This document shows positions 55,104-63,092 of a stretch of DNA of 64,000 nt, in pieces. The stretch is from Roseibium aestuarii (GTDB taxonomy: Bacteria; Pseudomonadota; Alphaproteobacteria; Rhizobiales; Stappiaceae), in contig NZ_VORA01000004.1 in assembly GCF_008477545.1 (NCBI RefSeq), forward strand, positions 124,001 through 188,000. Direction: 5' to 3'. A program made the translations under genes and the position numbers. Under the pieces are notes generated by a model. The model did no database searches and had not been told where the DNA came from. It saw nothing but the letters and a program-made list of their open reading frames with translations. The number at the start of each line of letters is the position of its first letter. Positions within the stretch are counted from its first letter, which is position 1.

Positions 55104-56279
55104 TCATCGGGTCCGGAACAACACCGGGAAATAGCCGATGGCGAAGAGCAGGTAGCCTCCGGCCCAAAGTCCCGCAGCGGCCTGAAGGGCATGCATCATG
55201 CCCGTGTCCGCCAGCGGTGCGAACACTCTGGCGATGGTGCCAAGTACGATGCAGCAGAAGATCGCGATATCGAGACGTCCCGCCGTCAGGGGCTGGCCTG
55301 AATGGCCGCGGCTGGCGCGTGTCATCACGGCAAGGGTCATCAGACCGATCGTGCCTGCGGTCCAGATGTGCAGGGCGGAAGCAGCAGGGATCGCATCCGT
55401 CATCGTCGAGACGGCGAGCGCGAGGAACCCGAAGGGAATGGTGGCAAAGGCCAGGTGGAGGATCAGAAGCAGCGGCTCGCGCGTCGTATGAAGTCCGCAC
55501 CAGCGCGACAGCCGCCAGATGTTGAGGCCGCCGGCAAGCGCAAGGACCAAGGGCACCTCGGGCGAACCAGCCACCGCAGACCAGAGAACGAGCGCTGCCA
55601 GAGAGACGACAAGCGACGCCGCATCCCCCTTGCCGAAGTCCGGCGGAAGGTGCAGATGGCCCTCCCGTTTCAGCCAGTTGCGGGTGAAGGCAGGGATGAT
55701 GCGCCCGCCGATCACCATGATCATGACCAGGACGATCGACACACCGGCGCGCGTCGCATGGTCGGCGGAGCCGGTGAGCAGGCTTTCCAGATGAAATGCG
55801 AGGTTGCAGGCGCCCAGCAGGGCCACGAGGGCGACGATCCGCAGGTTCCTCAGGTTTCCGCTCTTGACCACCTCCCGGCCGAAAACGAGAGACAGGGAGA
55901 GCGGGAAGAGCAGGTCGAGCGGGACGGCAAGAACAGGGCCGATGAGGGCGGAGGTGGAGACCGCCACCCGCCCGATGCACCAAGCCAGGATCAGCAGGAG
56001 CAAGGGCGTTCCGGAGACCGGGGGACGGCCGGTCCAGTTGCTCACCGCCGTCAGGGCAAAGCCCGCAACGATCGCTGGAACGCCGCCGAACAGCAGGGTG
56101 TGGATGTGCCAGTCGCGCGGGGAGAAAAAGGTCGGGAGGTTCACGCCCCCGAGAAGGACCGGGATCCAGATCAGCACCGAACCGGCCATGGCAAGGGCGC
56201 CGAGGAAGAAGAAGGGCCGCAAGCCGAGCGAGAGCCAGAGCGGAGGCTGAACGGCTTCGGGGGCGACATGGTCATGCAT
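55104..56279 (-). CDS. nnrS: NnrS family membrane protein
   Basis: A polytopic membrane protein of the NnrS family, linked to protection from nitric oxide stress and usually co-regulated with denitrification. ATG 56279 (GGAG seven bases upstream) gives 391 residues with about twelve helices; the longer upstream frame has no membrane logic and overlaps the nirK promoter. Family motifs include [14 protein letters not shown] near the N-terminus, [20 protein letters not shown], and [11 protein letters not shown]. It is divergent from nirK. Confidence 0.92.
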   Translation of the reverse strand: MHDHVAPEAVQPPLWLSLGLRPFFFLGALAMAGSVLIWIPVLLGGVNLPTFFSPRDWHIHTLLFGGVPAIVAGFALTAVSNWTGRPPVSGTPLLLLILAWCIGRVAVSTSALIGPVLAVPLDLLFPLSLSLVFGREVVKSGNLRNLRIVALVALLGACNLAFHLESLLTGSADHATRAGVSIVLVMIMVIGGRIIPAFTRNWLKREGHLHLPPDFGKGDAASLVVSLAALVLWSAVAGSPEVPLVLALAGGLNIWRLSRWCGLHTTREPLLLILHLAFATIPFGFLALAVSTMTDAIPAASALHIWTAGTIGLMTLAVMTRASRGHSGQPLTAGRLDIAIFCCIVLGTIARVFAPLADTGMMHALQAAAGLWAGGYLLFAIGYFPVLFRTR

Positions 56280-56459
56280 CGGGAGGCTCCGGCTTGGGAG
56301 GAAGGATCGCGCGCCAGGGCGATCGGCCGTCGCTCCACGACGGATCGGTCTGGCATCTCCGGAAGGCTTATCCCGTCTCTCCCGGTCCGGTCCTTGTCGC
56401 CGCACAAACTCAGGTCTCGCACCTGTCGCCAGGAGCGCGCGCCGCTGCCAGCACGAACC

Positions 56460-56473
56460 TTGCTCTGGCGCAA
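56460..56473 (+). promoter_or_regulatory. NnrR/FNR-type box before nirK
   Basis: TTGCTCTGGCGCAA, a TTGC-N6-GCAA palindrome. A -10-like TATGGT lies at 56496-56501, whose centre is 32 bases from the box centre, the spacing of a class-II FNR-type promoter. The predicted transcript starts about 41 bases before the nirK ATG. Confidence 0.75.
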
Positions 56474-56548
56474 CGTTGGGCTCTGCAACTCTGCCTATGG
56501 TCCGCCTCGACGCTCTTCCAAGAGGTCTCAATCGAAAGGAGACACAAG

Positions 56549-57697
56549 ATGCTTACCCGTAGAGCCACACTGATGGGAGCCGCCGGTCTCGCCGCCGTTC
56601 CCTTCGTCATCAAGGCTGCCCAGTCCGAAGAGATCATGGACACGTCCATGGCCCCTCCCGCAGATCTTTCGAAGCTCAAGCGGGTCAAGCACAAGCTGGT
56701 GCGGCCGCCCTTCGTGCATGAGCATGAGCAGGAAGCCCCCGAAGAGCCGCGCATCGTCGAATTCGAGATGAAGATCGTCGAGAAGGAAATCCAGATCGCG
56801 GACGATGCCTATCTTCAGGCGATGACCTTCCATGGGTCGGTCCCCGGTCCGATGATGATCGTGCATGAGGGCGACTATGTGGAGCTGACGCTCTACAACA
56901 GTCACGAGAACCAGATGCAGCACAACATCGACTTCCACTCCGCCACCGGCGCGCTCGGTGGCGGGTCGCTGACCCTGGTCAATCCGGGTGAGAAGACGAC
57001 GCTGCGCTTCAAGGCAACCCGCCCCGGCACCTTCGTCTATCATTGCGCTCCCGGCGGCCCGATGATCCCCTGGCACGTGGTGTCCGGCATGTCCGGCTGC
57101 ATCATGATCCTGCCGCGCAACGGGCTGCGCGACCCGGAAGGCAATCCGGTGCGCTACGACCGGGTCTTCTACATCGGCGAGAACGACTTCTACGTGCCGA
57201 AGGACGAAGACGGCAATTACAAGCGCTTCGAGGATCCGGGCGACAGTTATGCCGACACGCTCGAAGTCATGAACGGACTCATTCCGAGCCACGTGGTCTT
57301 CAACGGCAAGGTCGGCGCCCTGACCGGCGACAACGCCCTCAAGGCCAATCAGGGCGAAAAGGTCCTCTTCGTGCATAGCCAGGCCAATCGGGACAGCCGT
57401 CCGCATCTGATCGGTGGCCACGGCGACCTTGTCTGGGAACACGGCAAGTTCAACAACCCGCCGGTGCGCGACATGGAAACCTGGTTCATTCGCGGCGGTT
57501 CGGCCGGTGCGGCGCTCTACGAGTTCCTGCAGCCGGGTGTCTATGCCTACGTCAATCACAACCTCATCGAGGCCGTGAACCTCGGCGCCACCGCCCACGT
57601 GCTGGTGGAGGGCAAGTGGAACAATGACCTGATGGAACAGGTGACCGCGCCCGTAGCCTTCGACGCCGCCCACGAAGGCAAGACCGCCCTGCCGTGA
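56549..57697 (+). CDS. nirK: Copper-containing nitrite reductase
   Basis: Periplasmic enzyme reducing nitrite to nitric oxide. ATG 56549 has AAAGGAG upstream; the 382-residue precursor begins with a Tat signal ([19 protein letters not shown]). Two cupredoxin domains follow. Type 1 copper ligands are visible in [12 protein letters not shown] (His) and [20 protein letters not shown] (Cys, His, Met). Type 2 ligands include further histidines (DFHSATG, YHCAPGG) and one in the C-terminal domain. Electrons probably come from the pseudoazurin encoded at 58788. Confidence 0.96.
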   Translation: MLTRRATLMGAAGLAAVPFVIKAAQSEEIMDTSMAPPADLSKLKRVKHKLVRPPFVHEHEQEAPEEPRIVEFEMKIVEKEIQIADDAYLQAMTFHGSVPGPMMIVHEGDYVELTLYNSHENQMQHNIDFHSATGALGGGSLTLVNPGEKTTLRFKATRPGTFVYHCAPGGPMIPWHVVSGMSGCIMILPRNGLRDPEGNPVRYDRVFYIGENDFYVPKDEDGNYKRFEDPGDSYADTLEVMNGLIPSHVVFNGKVGALTGDNALKANQGEKVLFVHSQANRDSRPHLIGGHGDLVWEHGKFNNPPVRDMETWFIRGGSAGAALYEFLQPGVYAYVNHNLIEAVNLGATAHVLVEGKWNNDLMEQVTAPVAFDAAHEGKTALP

Positions 57698-57726
57698 GGC
57701 AAGGCGTAAGGTTGCGAAACGACAGG

Positions 57727-57758
57727 AAGGGGGGAGGCGCTCGCACGCCTTCCCCCTT
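57727..57758 (+). terminator. Hairpin between nirK and nirV
   Basis: A 13-bp stem with one G-T pair (AAGGGGGGAGGCG with CGCCTTCCCCCTT) and a 6-base loop. No strong U-tract follows, so it may only reduce read-through into nirV or protect the nirK message. Confidence 0.68.
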
Positions 57759-57796
57759 CGCATCAAGGGCCCGCTCGAATGTGAGGAGGACTGGTG

Positions 57797-58648
57797 ATGA
57801 GAAGAAAAGTTGCCCTGGAAGTCTTCGCGCTCCTGGCGCTGTCTGCCGGTTCGATGGCCATCATTGCCGCGCCCCGGTTGTCCCGGCCGACCAGCGAGCC
57901 TCTTGCGGAGACCGTGACCATCCCGGCAGGAGAGTTCGCCTACCGTCCTGCAGCGAAATACCGGCTCTACGGCAAGCTGATCGACCCGCCGCTGGAAAGG
58001 GTGCGGGCGGAAAAGCCGCTTCAGATCATGCGTTTTCAGGTCAGCCGGGCCCAGTATGCCCGCTGTGTGCTGGCGTCGGCCTGCACGGCGGCCGAGGGGA
58101 TGCCGGCCCCGACGTCTCCTTACTCTGAAGACGACCCGCAGGGACGCCTGCCGCAGACAGGTGTGAACTGGTACGACGCGAGGGATTTCGCCGACTGGTA
58201 CTCGCGCCAGACGGGCATCGTCTGGCGCCTGCCCGATGATGTCGAGTGGCAGCGCGCCGCCGTGGAGCGGTTTGTCGATGACGCCCTCGATGTGGACCAG
58301 GGCCTCGATCCGGCGCAGCGCTGGCTTGCAGCCTATCGCCGGAATGTCGAAAGCCGACAGGATATGGTGACCGGCCCTCAGCCTCTCGGGGCCTTCGGGG
58401 CGAATTCCGCAGGGCTGATGGATCTGGGCGGCAATGTCTGGGAATGGACCTCCAGCTGCGTGGAAAGCGTGGTCGTCTCCGCAGATCGCGAAACGAAGCT
58501 CGGAGACACGAGCTTCTGCGGTGCTCACATCGCGGAGGGGCGCCATCGCGCCGTTGTGGTGGATCTTGTCCGCAATCCCAAGGTCGGAGGCTGTGCGGCG
58601 GGCGTGCCACCGGACTTCGTCGGCTTCCGCCTCGTGCGCGACGAGTGA
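57797..58648 (+). CDS. nirV: NirV, formylglycine-generating-enzyme-like (SUMF1) protein
   Basis: A protein commonly encoded directly after nirK, of unknown exact role. ATG 57797 has GAGGAGG seven bases upstream. The 283-residue product has an N-terminal membrane/signal segment (~9-28) and an FGE-sulfatase/SUMF1 domain with ETVTIPAGEFAYRPA, WRLPDDVEWQRAA, GANSAGLMDLGGNVWEW and FVGFRLVRDE. It lies in the periplasm. Its position downstream of nirK past a hairpin supports the name. Confidence 0.9.
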   Translation: MRRKVALEVFALLALSAGSMAIIAAPRLSRPTSEPLAETVTIPAGEFAYRPAAKYRLYGKLIDPPLERVRAEKPLQIMRFQVSRAQYARCVLASACTAAEGMPAPTSPYSEDDPQGRLPQTGVNWYDARDFADWYSRQTGIVWRLPDDVEWQRAAVERFVDDALDVDQGLDPAQRWLAAYRRNVESRQDMVTGPQPLGAFGANSAGLMDLGGNVWEWTSSCVESVVVSADRETKLGDTSFCGAHIAEGRHRAVVVDLVRNPKVGGCAAGVPPDFVGFRLVRDE

Positions 58649-58733
58649 TTTCGCATCTCTGATCGACCTGCCGCCGGTGCCATCGTCTGCCGGCCGGCCT
58701 TATGTGTTCGCCAACAGCAGCGTGACAACGAAA

Positions 58734-58761
58734 GAAGCGGCTCCGTCTCCGAAGCCGCTTC
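58734..58761 (-). terminator. Terminator after the pseudoazurin gene
   Basis: A perfect 9-bp stem GAAGCGGCT/AGCCGCTTC with a 10-base loop. In the minus direction it is followed by TTTCGTTGTC. It also lies after nirV on the other strand. Confidence 0.75.
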
Positions 58762-58787
58762 CCTGTTCGCAAAAAGTCTGCGCGAGA

Positions 58788-59216
58788 TCAGTTGGCCTTG
58801 GCGAAGATCTCTTCGAAACGGGCCTTGGCCTTTCCGGTCTGCTTGACGGCCTTTGCGGCTTCCAGGTCCGCATCACCGACCTTGATCAGCGCAACCATGC
58901 CCATGCCGTAGTGCGGCGTGCACTTCACGCCATAGGCACCCACCTTCTCGACCACCAGCTCGAAGTCCTTGTTCATCTTGCTCTTGAAGGCCTCGACCCC
59001 TTCCGGGATCATGTCCTTGATGCTTTCCACATTGTGGCCCTTGTCGGTCGCGACAAAGTGGATCGTGTCACCCGGCTGCGCAGCGATGAAGCTGGGTTCG
59101 AACACCATCGATCCGGATTCGCCCTTGTTGAGCATCTTCACTTCGAAGGTTTCGGCGAAGGCGCCGCCGCTGAGGAGGCAAAGGGCGGCAACTGCCAGGC
59201 ACGTACGCTTAAACAT
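58788..59216 (-). CDS. Pseudoazurin (blue copper electron carrier)
   Basis: A small periplasmic type 1 copper protein that gives electrons to NirK. ATG 59216 has AAAGGA upstream; the 142-residue precursor has a Sec signal ([15 protein letters not shown]). Copper ligands are His in [10 protein letters not shown] and Cys-His-Met in [14 protein letters not shown]. The C-terminal helical tail ([20 protein letters not shown]) is typical of pseudoazurins. It is divergent from nnrR, with an NnrR box between them at the right spacing to activate this gene. Confidence 0.94.
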   Translation of the reverse strand: MFKRTCLAVAALCLLSGGAFAETFEVKMLNKGESGSMVFEPSFIAAQPGDTIHFVATDKGHNVESIKDMIPEGVEAFKSKMNKDFELVVEKVGAYGVKCTPHYGMGMVALIKVGDADLEAAKAVKQTGKAKARFEEIFAKAN

Positions 59217-59287
59217 CTGATGTTCCTTTCTGAAATGCCAGTGTTTGTCTTCGCGAACGGTTATGCGGTAAGAAAGCTCTGCGCTCT

Positions 59288-59301
59288 TTGAGCAAAAGCA
59301 A
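59288..59301. promoter_or_regulatory. NnrR/FNR-type box between pseudoazurin and nnrR
   Basis: TTGAGCAAAAGCAA fits TTG-N8-CAA. Read towards pseudoazurin, a -10-like CATAAC lies at 59265-59260, 32 bases from the box centre, again class-II spacing. For nnrR the box is only 15 bases before the ATG, so there it could act as a repressor site. Confidence 0.72.
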
Positions 59302-59315
59302 ACTCGGGTGGGGTT

Positions 59316-60011
59316 ATGAGCAGAATCGACGAGAGCCTTCTCACGGGCATTCCCCCATTCCGGAAGCTGGAGCGCAGCCAGATCCGCGAGATCCTGGATC
59401 TGGCGACGGTCCGGCGTTACGAGGAGGGCGAGACCATCTTCGAGGAGGGCCTCGCTGCGGATCGCTTCTTCCTTCTGCTTGATGGCTACATTCGCGTGAC
59501 CCGCAACACGCCCGCCGGAGATCAGATCATCGTGCTGCACATCGCTTCCGGTCAGCTCTTCGGGATTGCTCCGGCTCTTGGCCGCGACACCTATCCGGCC
59601 ACCGCGACGGCGGCGGTCGAAAGCATCTCCCTGTGCTGGCCACGCCGACACTGGCACGAGTTCGCGGAGAAATACGAAGGCTTCGCGACCGAGACCTACA
59701 AGGTCGTCGGCGAGCGCATGCAGGGGCTTCATGATCAGGTGGTCGAACTGGCCACCAAGGCCGTCGAGCAACGCCTCGCCTCTGCACTCTTGCGCATGGT
59801 GAACCAGTCGGGCCGCAAGACGGACCAGGGCATCGAGATTGCGTTCCCGGTCACGCGCCAGAACATCTCGGAGATGACGGGCACGACCCTGCATACGGTC
59901 AGCCGCCTGCTGAGCGCCTGGCAGAAACAGGGCATCGTCGCGAGCACCCGCCGCCACATTGTCGTCACCCAGCCTCATCAGCTGGTGCTGTTGAGCGACG
60001 CCATCGCCTAG
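59316..60011 (+). CDS. nnrR: NnrR-like Crp/Fnr-family regulator
   Basis: Nitric-oxide-responsive regulator of denitrification genes. The 231-residue protein has a cyclic-nucleotide-type sensor domain (~15-130) and a Crp-type helix-turn-helix near 175-205 ([20 protein letters not shown]). There are no N-terminal cysteines for an FeS cluster, so it is not a classical FNR. Location between pseudoazurin and nor genes and the nearby TTG-N8-CAA boxes support NnrR. Confidence 0.9.
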   Translation: MSRIDESLLTGIPPFRKLERSQIREILDLATVRRYEEGETIFEEGLAADRFFLLLDGYIRVTRNTPAGDQIIVLHIASGQLFGIAPALGRDTYPATATAAVESISLCWPRRHWHEFAEKYEGFATETYKVVGERMQGLHDQVVELATKAVEQRLASALLRMVNQSGRKTDQGIEIAFPVTRQNISEMTGTTLHTVSRLLSAWQKQGIVASTRRHIVVTQPHQLVLLSDAIA

Positions 60012-60024
60012 ACCGGAGCGGCGG

Positions 60025-60291
60025 TCATCCCGTCGGGTCTGTTCGGGAGAAGGTCTCTCCCGGCTCTGCGGCCATGCGCAACTCGGCACGGAATTCGGCT
60101 TCTTCCAGACCATACTCCGCCACGGCATCCAGCACGGTGTGGAACCGGGCCACGGGACAGCCGTAGCACAGCATCTGGCGGCGGATGAAGACGCCCGGTG
60201 TCTCCGGCCAGCGGGCAAAGAGGCACGCCAGCGTCATCGCCGGATCGTCGATACAGCCTGCGCAAGGCTCTGGGGTCGGGGATGGGAACAT
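60025..60291 (-). CDS. Small DUF1858-like protein of the denitrification cluster
   Basis: An 88-residue protein from ATG 60291 (GAGG eight bases upstream). It has an N-terminal CAGC pair and a core [20 protein letters not shown] followed by [13 protein letters not shown]. This is the DUF1858 pattern with conserved Cys-x-Gly-Cys, found near nor and hybrid-cluster-protein genes. It may bind a metal or FeS centre. It lies convergent to nnrR with 13 bases between stops, and divergent from norC. Function unknown. Confidence 0.75.
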   Translation of the reverse strand: MFPSPTPEPCAGCIDDPAMTLACLFARWPETPGVFIRRQMLCYGCPVARFHTVLDAVAEYGLEEAEFRAELRMAAEPGETFSRTDPTG

Positions 60292-60384
60292 GCGCTCAAC
60301 CTCATGGGTACGGACCCGTTCTGCGGGTCTCCGGTTTTCTCCCCTCCTGCCGCCCATCCTTCCCATGACAAATCGCTGCGGTCT

Positions 60385-60398
60385 TTGTGCTTGAACAA
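60385..60398 (+). promoter_or_regulatory. NnrR/FNR-type box before norC
   Basis: TTGTGCTTGAACAA fits TTG-N8-CAA. A weak -10-like TAGGTT lies at 60421-60426, 32 bases from the box centre, giving a start about 27 bases before the norC ATG. Confidence 0.68.
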
Positions 60399-60426
60399 CA
60401 TCTGACGCAACGCAAGCCCCTAGGTT

Positions 60427-60440
60427 TTGCCGGTCCGCAA
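60427..60440 (+). promoter_or_regulatory. Second NnrR-like box overlapping the norC promoter start region
   Basis: TTGCCGGTCCGCAA, a TTGC-N6-GCAA palindrome like the nirK box. It lies only 20 bases before the norC ATG, too close to activate norC, so it may limit expression or be fortuitous. Confidence 0.5.
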
Positions 60441-60459
60441 CTCAAGATGGGACCGGCTC

Positions 60460-60912
60460 ATGTCAGAGATCCTAACAAAGTCGCGGGCCAGGAACGTTTT
60501 CTACGGGGGATCTCTCTTCTTCGTGGCGGTGTTCGTGGTCCTCACAATCCAAAGTCACAACTACGTCGTGTCGACCTCGACGTCCGATCTGCCGCTCACC
60601 GACGAGGTGAAGCTCGGCAAGGAGGTCTGGGAGCGACACAGCTGCATCAACTGCCACACGCTGCATGGCGAGGGGGCGTATTTCGCGCCCGAGCTGGGCA
60701 ACGTGATGACCCGCTGGGGCGTCTATGACGATCCGCAGGGCGCCTACGAAACCCTCGACGCCTGGATGAAGGCGCAGCCCTCAGGCATCGAAGGCCGTCG
60801 CCAGATGCCCTCCTTCGACATCACGGACGAGGAAATGCGCGGCCTGGCCGAGTTCCTGCGCTGGGCGGATCACACCGATACCCAGGACTGGCCGCCGAAT
60901 GACGCGGGCTGA
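60460..60912 (+). CDS. norC: Nitric oxide reductase cytochrome c subunit
   Basis: Membrane-anchored c-type cytochrome passing electrons to NorB. ATG 60460 is chosen because the upstream TTG extension overlaps a regulatory box. The 150-residue protein has one N-terminal helix (~15-35) and a periplasmic haem c domain with CINCHTLHGEGAYFAPELGN, and a methionine ligand probably in RRQMPSFDITDEE. It is followed by norB after 12 bases. Confidence 0.95.
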   Translation: MSEILTKSRARNVFYGGSLFFVAVFVVLTIQSHNYVVSTSTSDLPLTDEVKLGKEVWERHSCINCHTLHGEGAYFAPELGNVMTRWGVYDDPQGAYETLDAWMKAQPSGIEGRRQMPSFDITDEEMRGLAEFLRWADHTDTQDWPPNDAG

Positions 60913-60924
60913 GGGAGGTTCATC

Positions 60925-62280
60925 ATGAAATACGCATCCCAGAAGGTCGCTCTCGCCTATTTTCTCGTGGCGATGGCCCTGTTCGCGATCCAGGTGCTGG
61001 GCGGTCTGCTCGCAGGCTGGATCTACGTCTCTCCAAACACGTTGTCGGAGCTTCTGCCCTTCAATGTCATCCGCATGCTCCACACCAACTCACTGATCGT
61101 GTGGTTGCTGCTCGGGTTCTTCGGTGCCGCCTACTATCTGGTGCCCGAGGAAAGCGAGCGTGAGCTCTATTCGGTGAAACTGGCCTGGATCCAGCTGGCG
61201 ATCCTCGTGGTGGGCACGCTGGGCGCCGTGGTCAGTTATCTGGTCGGCATCCACGGTGGCCGCGAGTTTCTCGAACAGCCCCTGTGGGTCAAGCTCGGCA
61301 TTCTCGTCGCGGCGGTGATCTTCCTCGTCAACATCTCGCTGACCGTTCTGGCCGGGCGCAAGACGGCAATCACCAACGTGCTCCTCATGGGGCTGTGGAT
61401 GCTGTCGCTGCTGTGGATCTTTGCCTTCATCAATCCCTCGAACCTCAGCCTCGACAAGATGTACTGGTGGTTCATTGTCCATCTGTGGGTGGAAGGCACC
61501 TGGGAACTGGTGATGGCCGCGATCCTGGCCTTCCTGCTTCTGAAGCTGACCGGTGTCGACCGGGAAGTCATCGAGAAGTGGCTCTATGTGATCGTGGCCA
61601 CCGCCCTGTTCTCGGGCATTCTGGGAACCGGTCACCACTTCTACTGGATCGGTCTGCCGGCCTATTGGCAGTGGATCGGCTCCATCTTCTCGACGCTGGA
61701 AGTCGCCCCGTTCTTCGCCATGATGAGCTTTGCCTTTCTCATGGTCTGGAAGGGCCGTCGCAACCATCCCAACAAGGCCGCGCTCCTGTGGTCGCTCGGT
61801 TCGTCGACGGTTGCCTTCTTTGGCGCGGGTGTCTGGGGCTTCCTGCACACCCTGCACGGGGTCAACTACTACACCCACGGCACTCAGGTGACGGCAGCCC
61901 ACGGGCACCTGGCGTTCTATGGCGCCTATGTCGCCCTGAACCTGGCGATCTTCACCTATGCCATGCCGGTCCTGCGCGGGCGGGAGCCCTACAATCAGGT
62001 CCTCAACATGGCCAGCTTCTGGCTCATGACCGGGGGCGTGGCCTTCATGACCTTCGTTCTCACCTTCGCCGGCACGATCCAGACCCATCTGCAGCGGGTG
62101 ATGGGCGACTATTACATGGACGTGCAGAGCCAGCTCGACCTCTTCTACATGATGCGCTTCGGCGCCGGGGTCGCGGTGGTTCTGGGGGCTCTCCTGTTCA
62201 TCTACAGCCTGCTTGTGCCGGGTCGTGAACTCGTCGCCCAGGGCAAGGCCGAACAGGCTCCGGAGGGAGGTGCAGCATGA
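60925..62280 (+). CDS. norB: Nitric oxide reductase catalytic subunit
   Basis: Integral membrane haem-copper-oxidase-family enzyme reducing two NO to N2O. The 451-residue protein has twelve helices and conserved histidines in VIRMLHTNSLIVWLLLGFF (low-spin haem), GTGHHFYWIG (FeB site) and GTQVTAAHGHLAFYGAY. It overlaps norQ by four bases and is in the norCBQD operon. Confidence 0.96.
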   Translation: MKYASQKVALAYFLVAMALFAIQVLGGLLAGWIYVSPNTLSELLPFNVIRMLHTNSLIVWLLLGFFGAAYYLVPEESERELYSVKLAWIQLAILVVGTLGAVVSYLVGIHGGREFLEQPLWVKLGILVAAVIFLVNISLTVLAGRKTAITNVLLMGLWMLSLLWIFAFINPSNLSLDKMYWWFIVHLWVEGTWELVMAAILAFLLLKLTGVDREVIEKWLYVIVATALFSGILGTGHHFYWIGLPAYWQWIGSIFSTLEVAPFFAMMSFAFLMVWKGRRNHPNKAALLWSLGSSTVAFFGAGVWGFLHTLHGVNYYTHGTQVTAAHGHLAFYGAYVALNLAIFTYAMPVLRGREPYNQVLNMASFWLMTGGVAFMTFVLTFAGTIQTHLQRVMGDYYMDVQSQLDLFYMMRFGAGVAVVLGALLFIYSLLVPGRELVAQGKAEQAPEGGAA

Positions 62281-63083
62281 ACGCCATCCCCTCGCCCCTG
62301 CATCGTACCGACGTGCCGTTCTATCGACCCGTCGGGAATGAGTGCACGCTCTTCGAAACCGCTTACACCAATGGTTTGCCCCTTCTTCTGAAGGGGCCGA
62401 CCGGCTGCGGGAAAACCCGGTTTGTCGAGCACATGGCCGCACGCCTTGGCCGGCCCCTCTACACCGTCGCCTGCCATGACGACCTGTCGGCGGCGGATCT
62501 GATCGGTCGCTACCTGCTGCGTGGGGGCGAAACCGAATGGGTGGACGGACCTCTTACGAGGGCCGTCCGGGAAGGGGCAATCTGCTATCTCGACGAGGTG
62601 GTGGAAGCCCGCAAGGACGTCACGGTGGTTCTCCATCCGCTGACGGACAACCGGCGCGTCCTTCCCATCGACCGCACGGGAGAGCTGCTCCAGGCGCCGC
62701 CGGAGTTCATGCTGGTTGCCAGCTACAACCCGGGCTACCAGAACATTCTGAAGCGTCTGAAGCCCTCCACGCGCCAGCGCTTCCTGTCCATCGGCTTCAC
62801 CTTCCCGGATCCGGCCACGGAAACCGCGGTCGTCGCACGCGAGAGCGGCCTTTCGGACGACCGCGTGGCGGTTCTGGTGCGGCTCGCGGGGCGCATCCGG
62901 ACTCTCTCGGGCATGGATCTGGAAGAGGGGGTCTCCACGCGCCTTCTGATCTATGCGGCCACGCTGATCGCAGGCGGACTGTCCGTCGATCGGGCGCTCG
63001 AGGCCGCCGTGATCGAGCCCATGACCGATGAACCCGACGTGCAGCAGGCCCTGCGGGACCTGATCGCCTCGGTCTACGGCTAG
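62277..63083 (+). CDS. norQ: NorQ, MoxR-type AAA+ ATPase
   Basis: Chaperone-like ATPase needed with NorD to activate nitric oxide reductase by inserting its non-haem iron. The 268-residue protein has Walker A GPTGCGKTRFVEH (~residue 39), Walker B AICYLDEVVEARKD and sensor region FMLVASYNPGYQN. ATG overlaps the norB stop (ATGA). norD follows after nine bases. Confidence 0.95.
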   Translation: MNAIPSPLHRTDVPFYRPVGNECTLFETAYTNGLPLLLKGPTGCGKTRFVEHMAARLGRPLYTVACHDDLSAADLIGRYLLRGGETEWVDGPLTRAVREGAICYLDEVVEARKDVTVVLHPLTDNRRVLPIDRTGELLQAPPEFMLVASYNPGYQNILKRLKPSTRQRFLSIGFTFPDPATETAVVARESGLSDDRVAVLVRLAGRIRTLSGMDLEEGVSTRLLIYAATLIAGGLSVDRALEAAVIEPMTDEPDVQQALRDLIASVYG

Positions 63084-63092
63084 GAGGTGGCC

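Noticed and set aside
56476-56488. Second FNR-like site TTG-N7-CAA before nirK
   Set aside because: The spacer is one base short of the N8 required and it overlaps the expected promoter spacer.
55302-56573. 423-residue plus-strand frame over nnrS
   Set aside because: Charged low-complexity shadow; the opposite strand encodes a typical twelve-helix NnrS.
60427-60459. N-terminal extension of NorC from a TTG start
   Set aside because: It has no ribosome site, would sit inside a regulatory palindrome and adds residues before the membrane anchor not expected for NorC.
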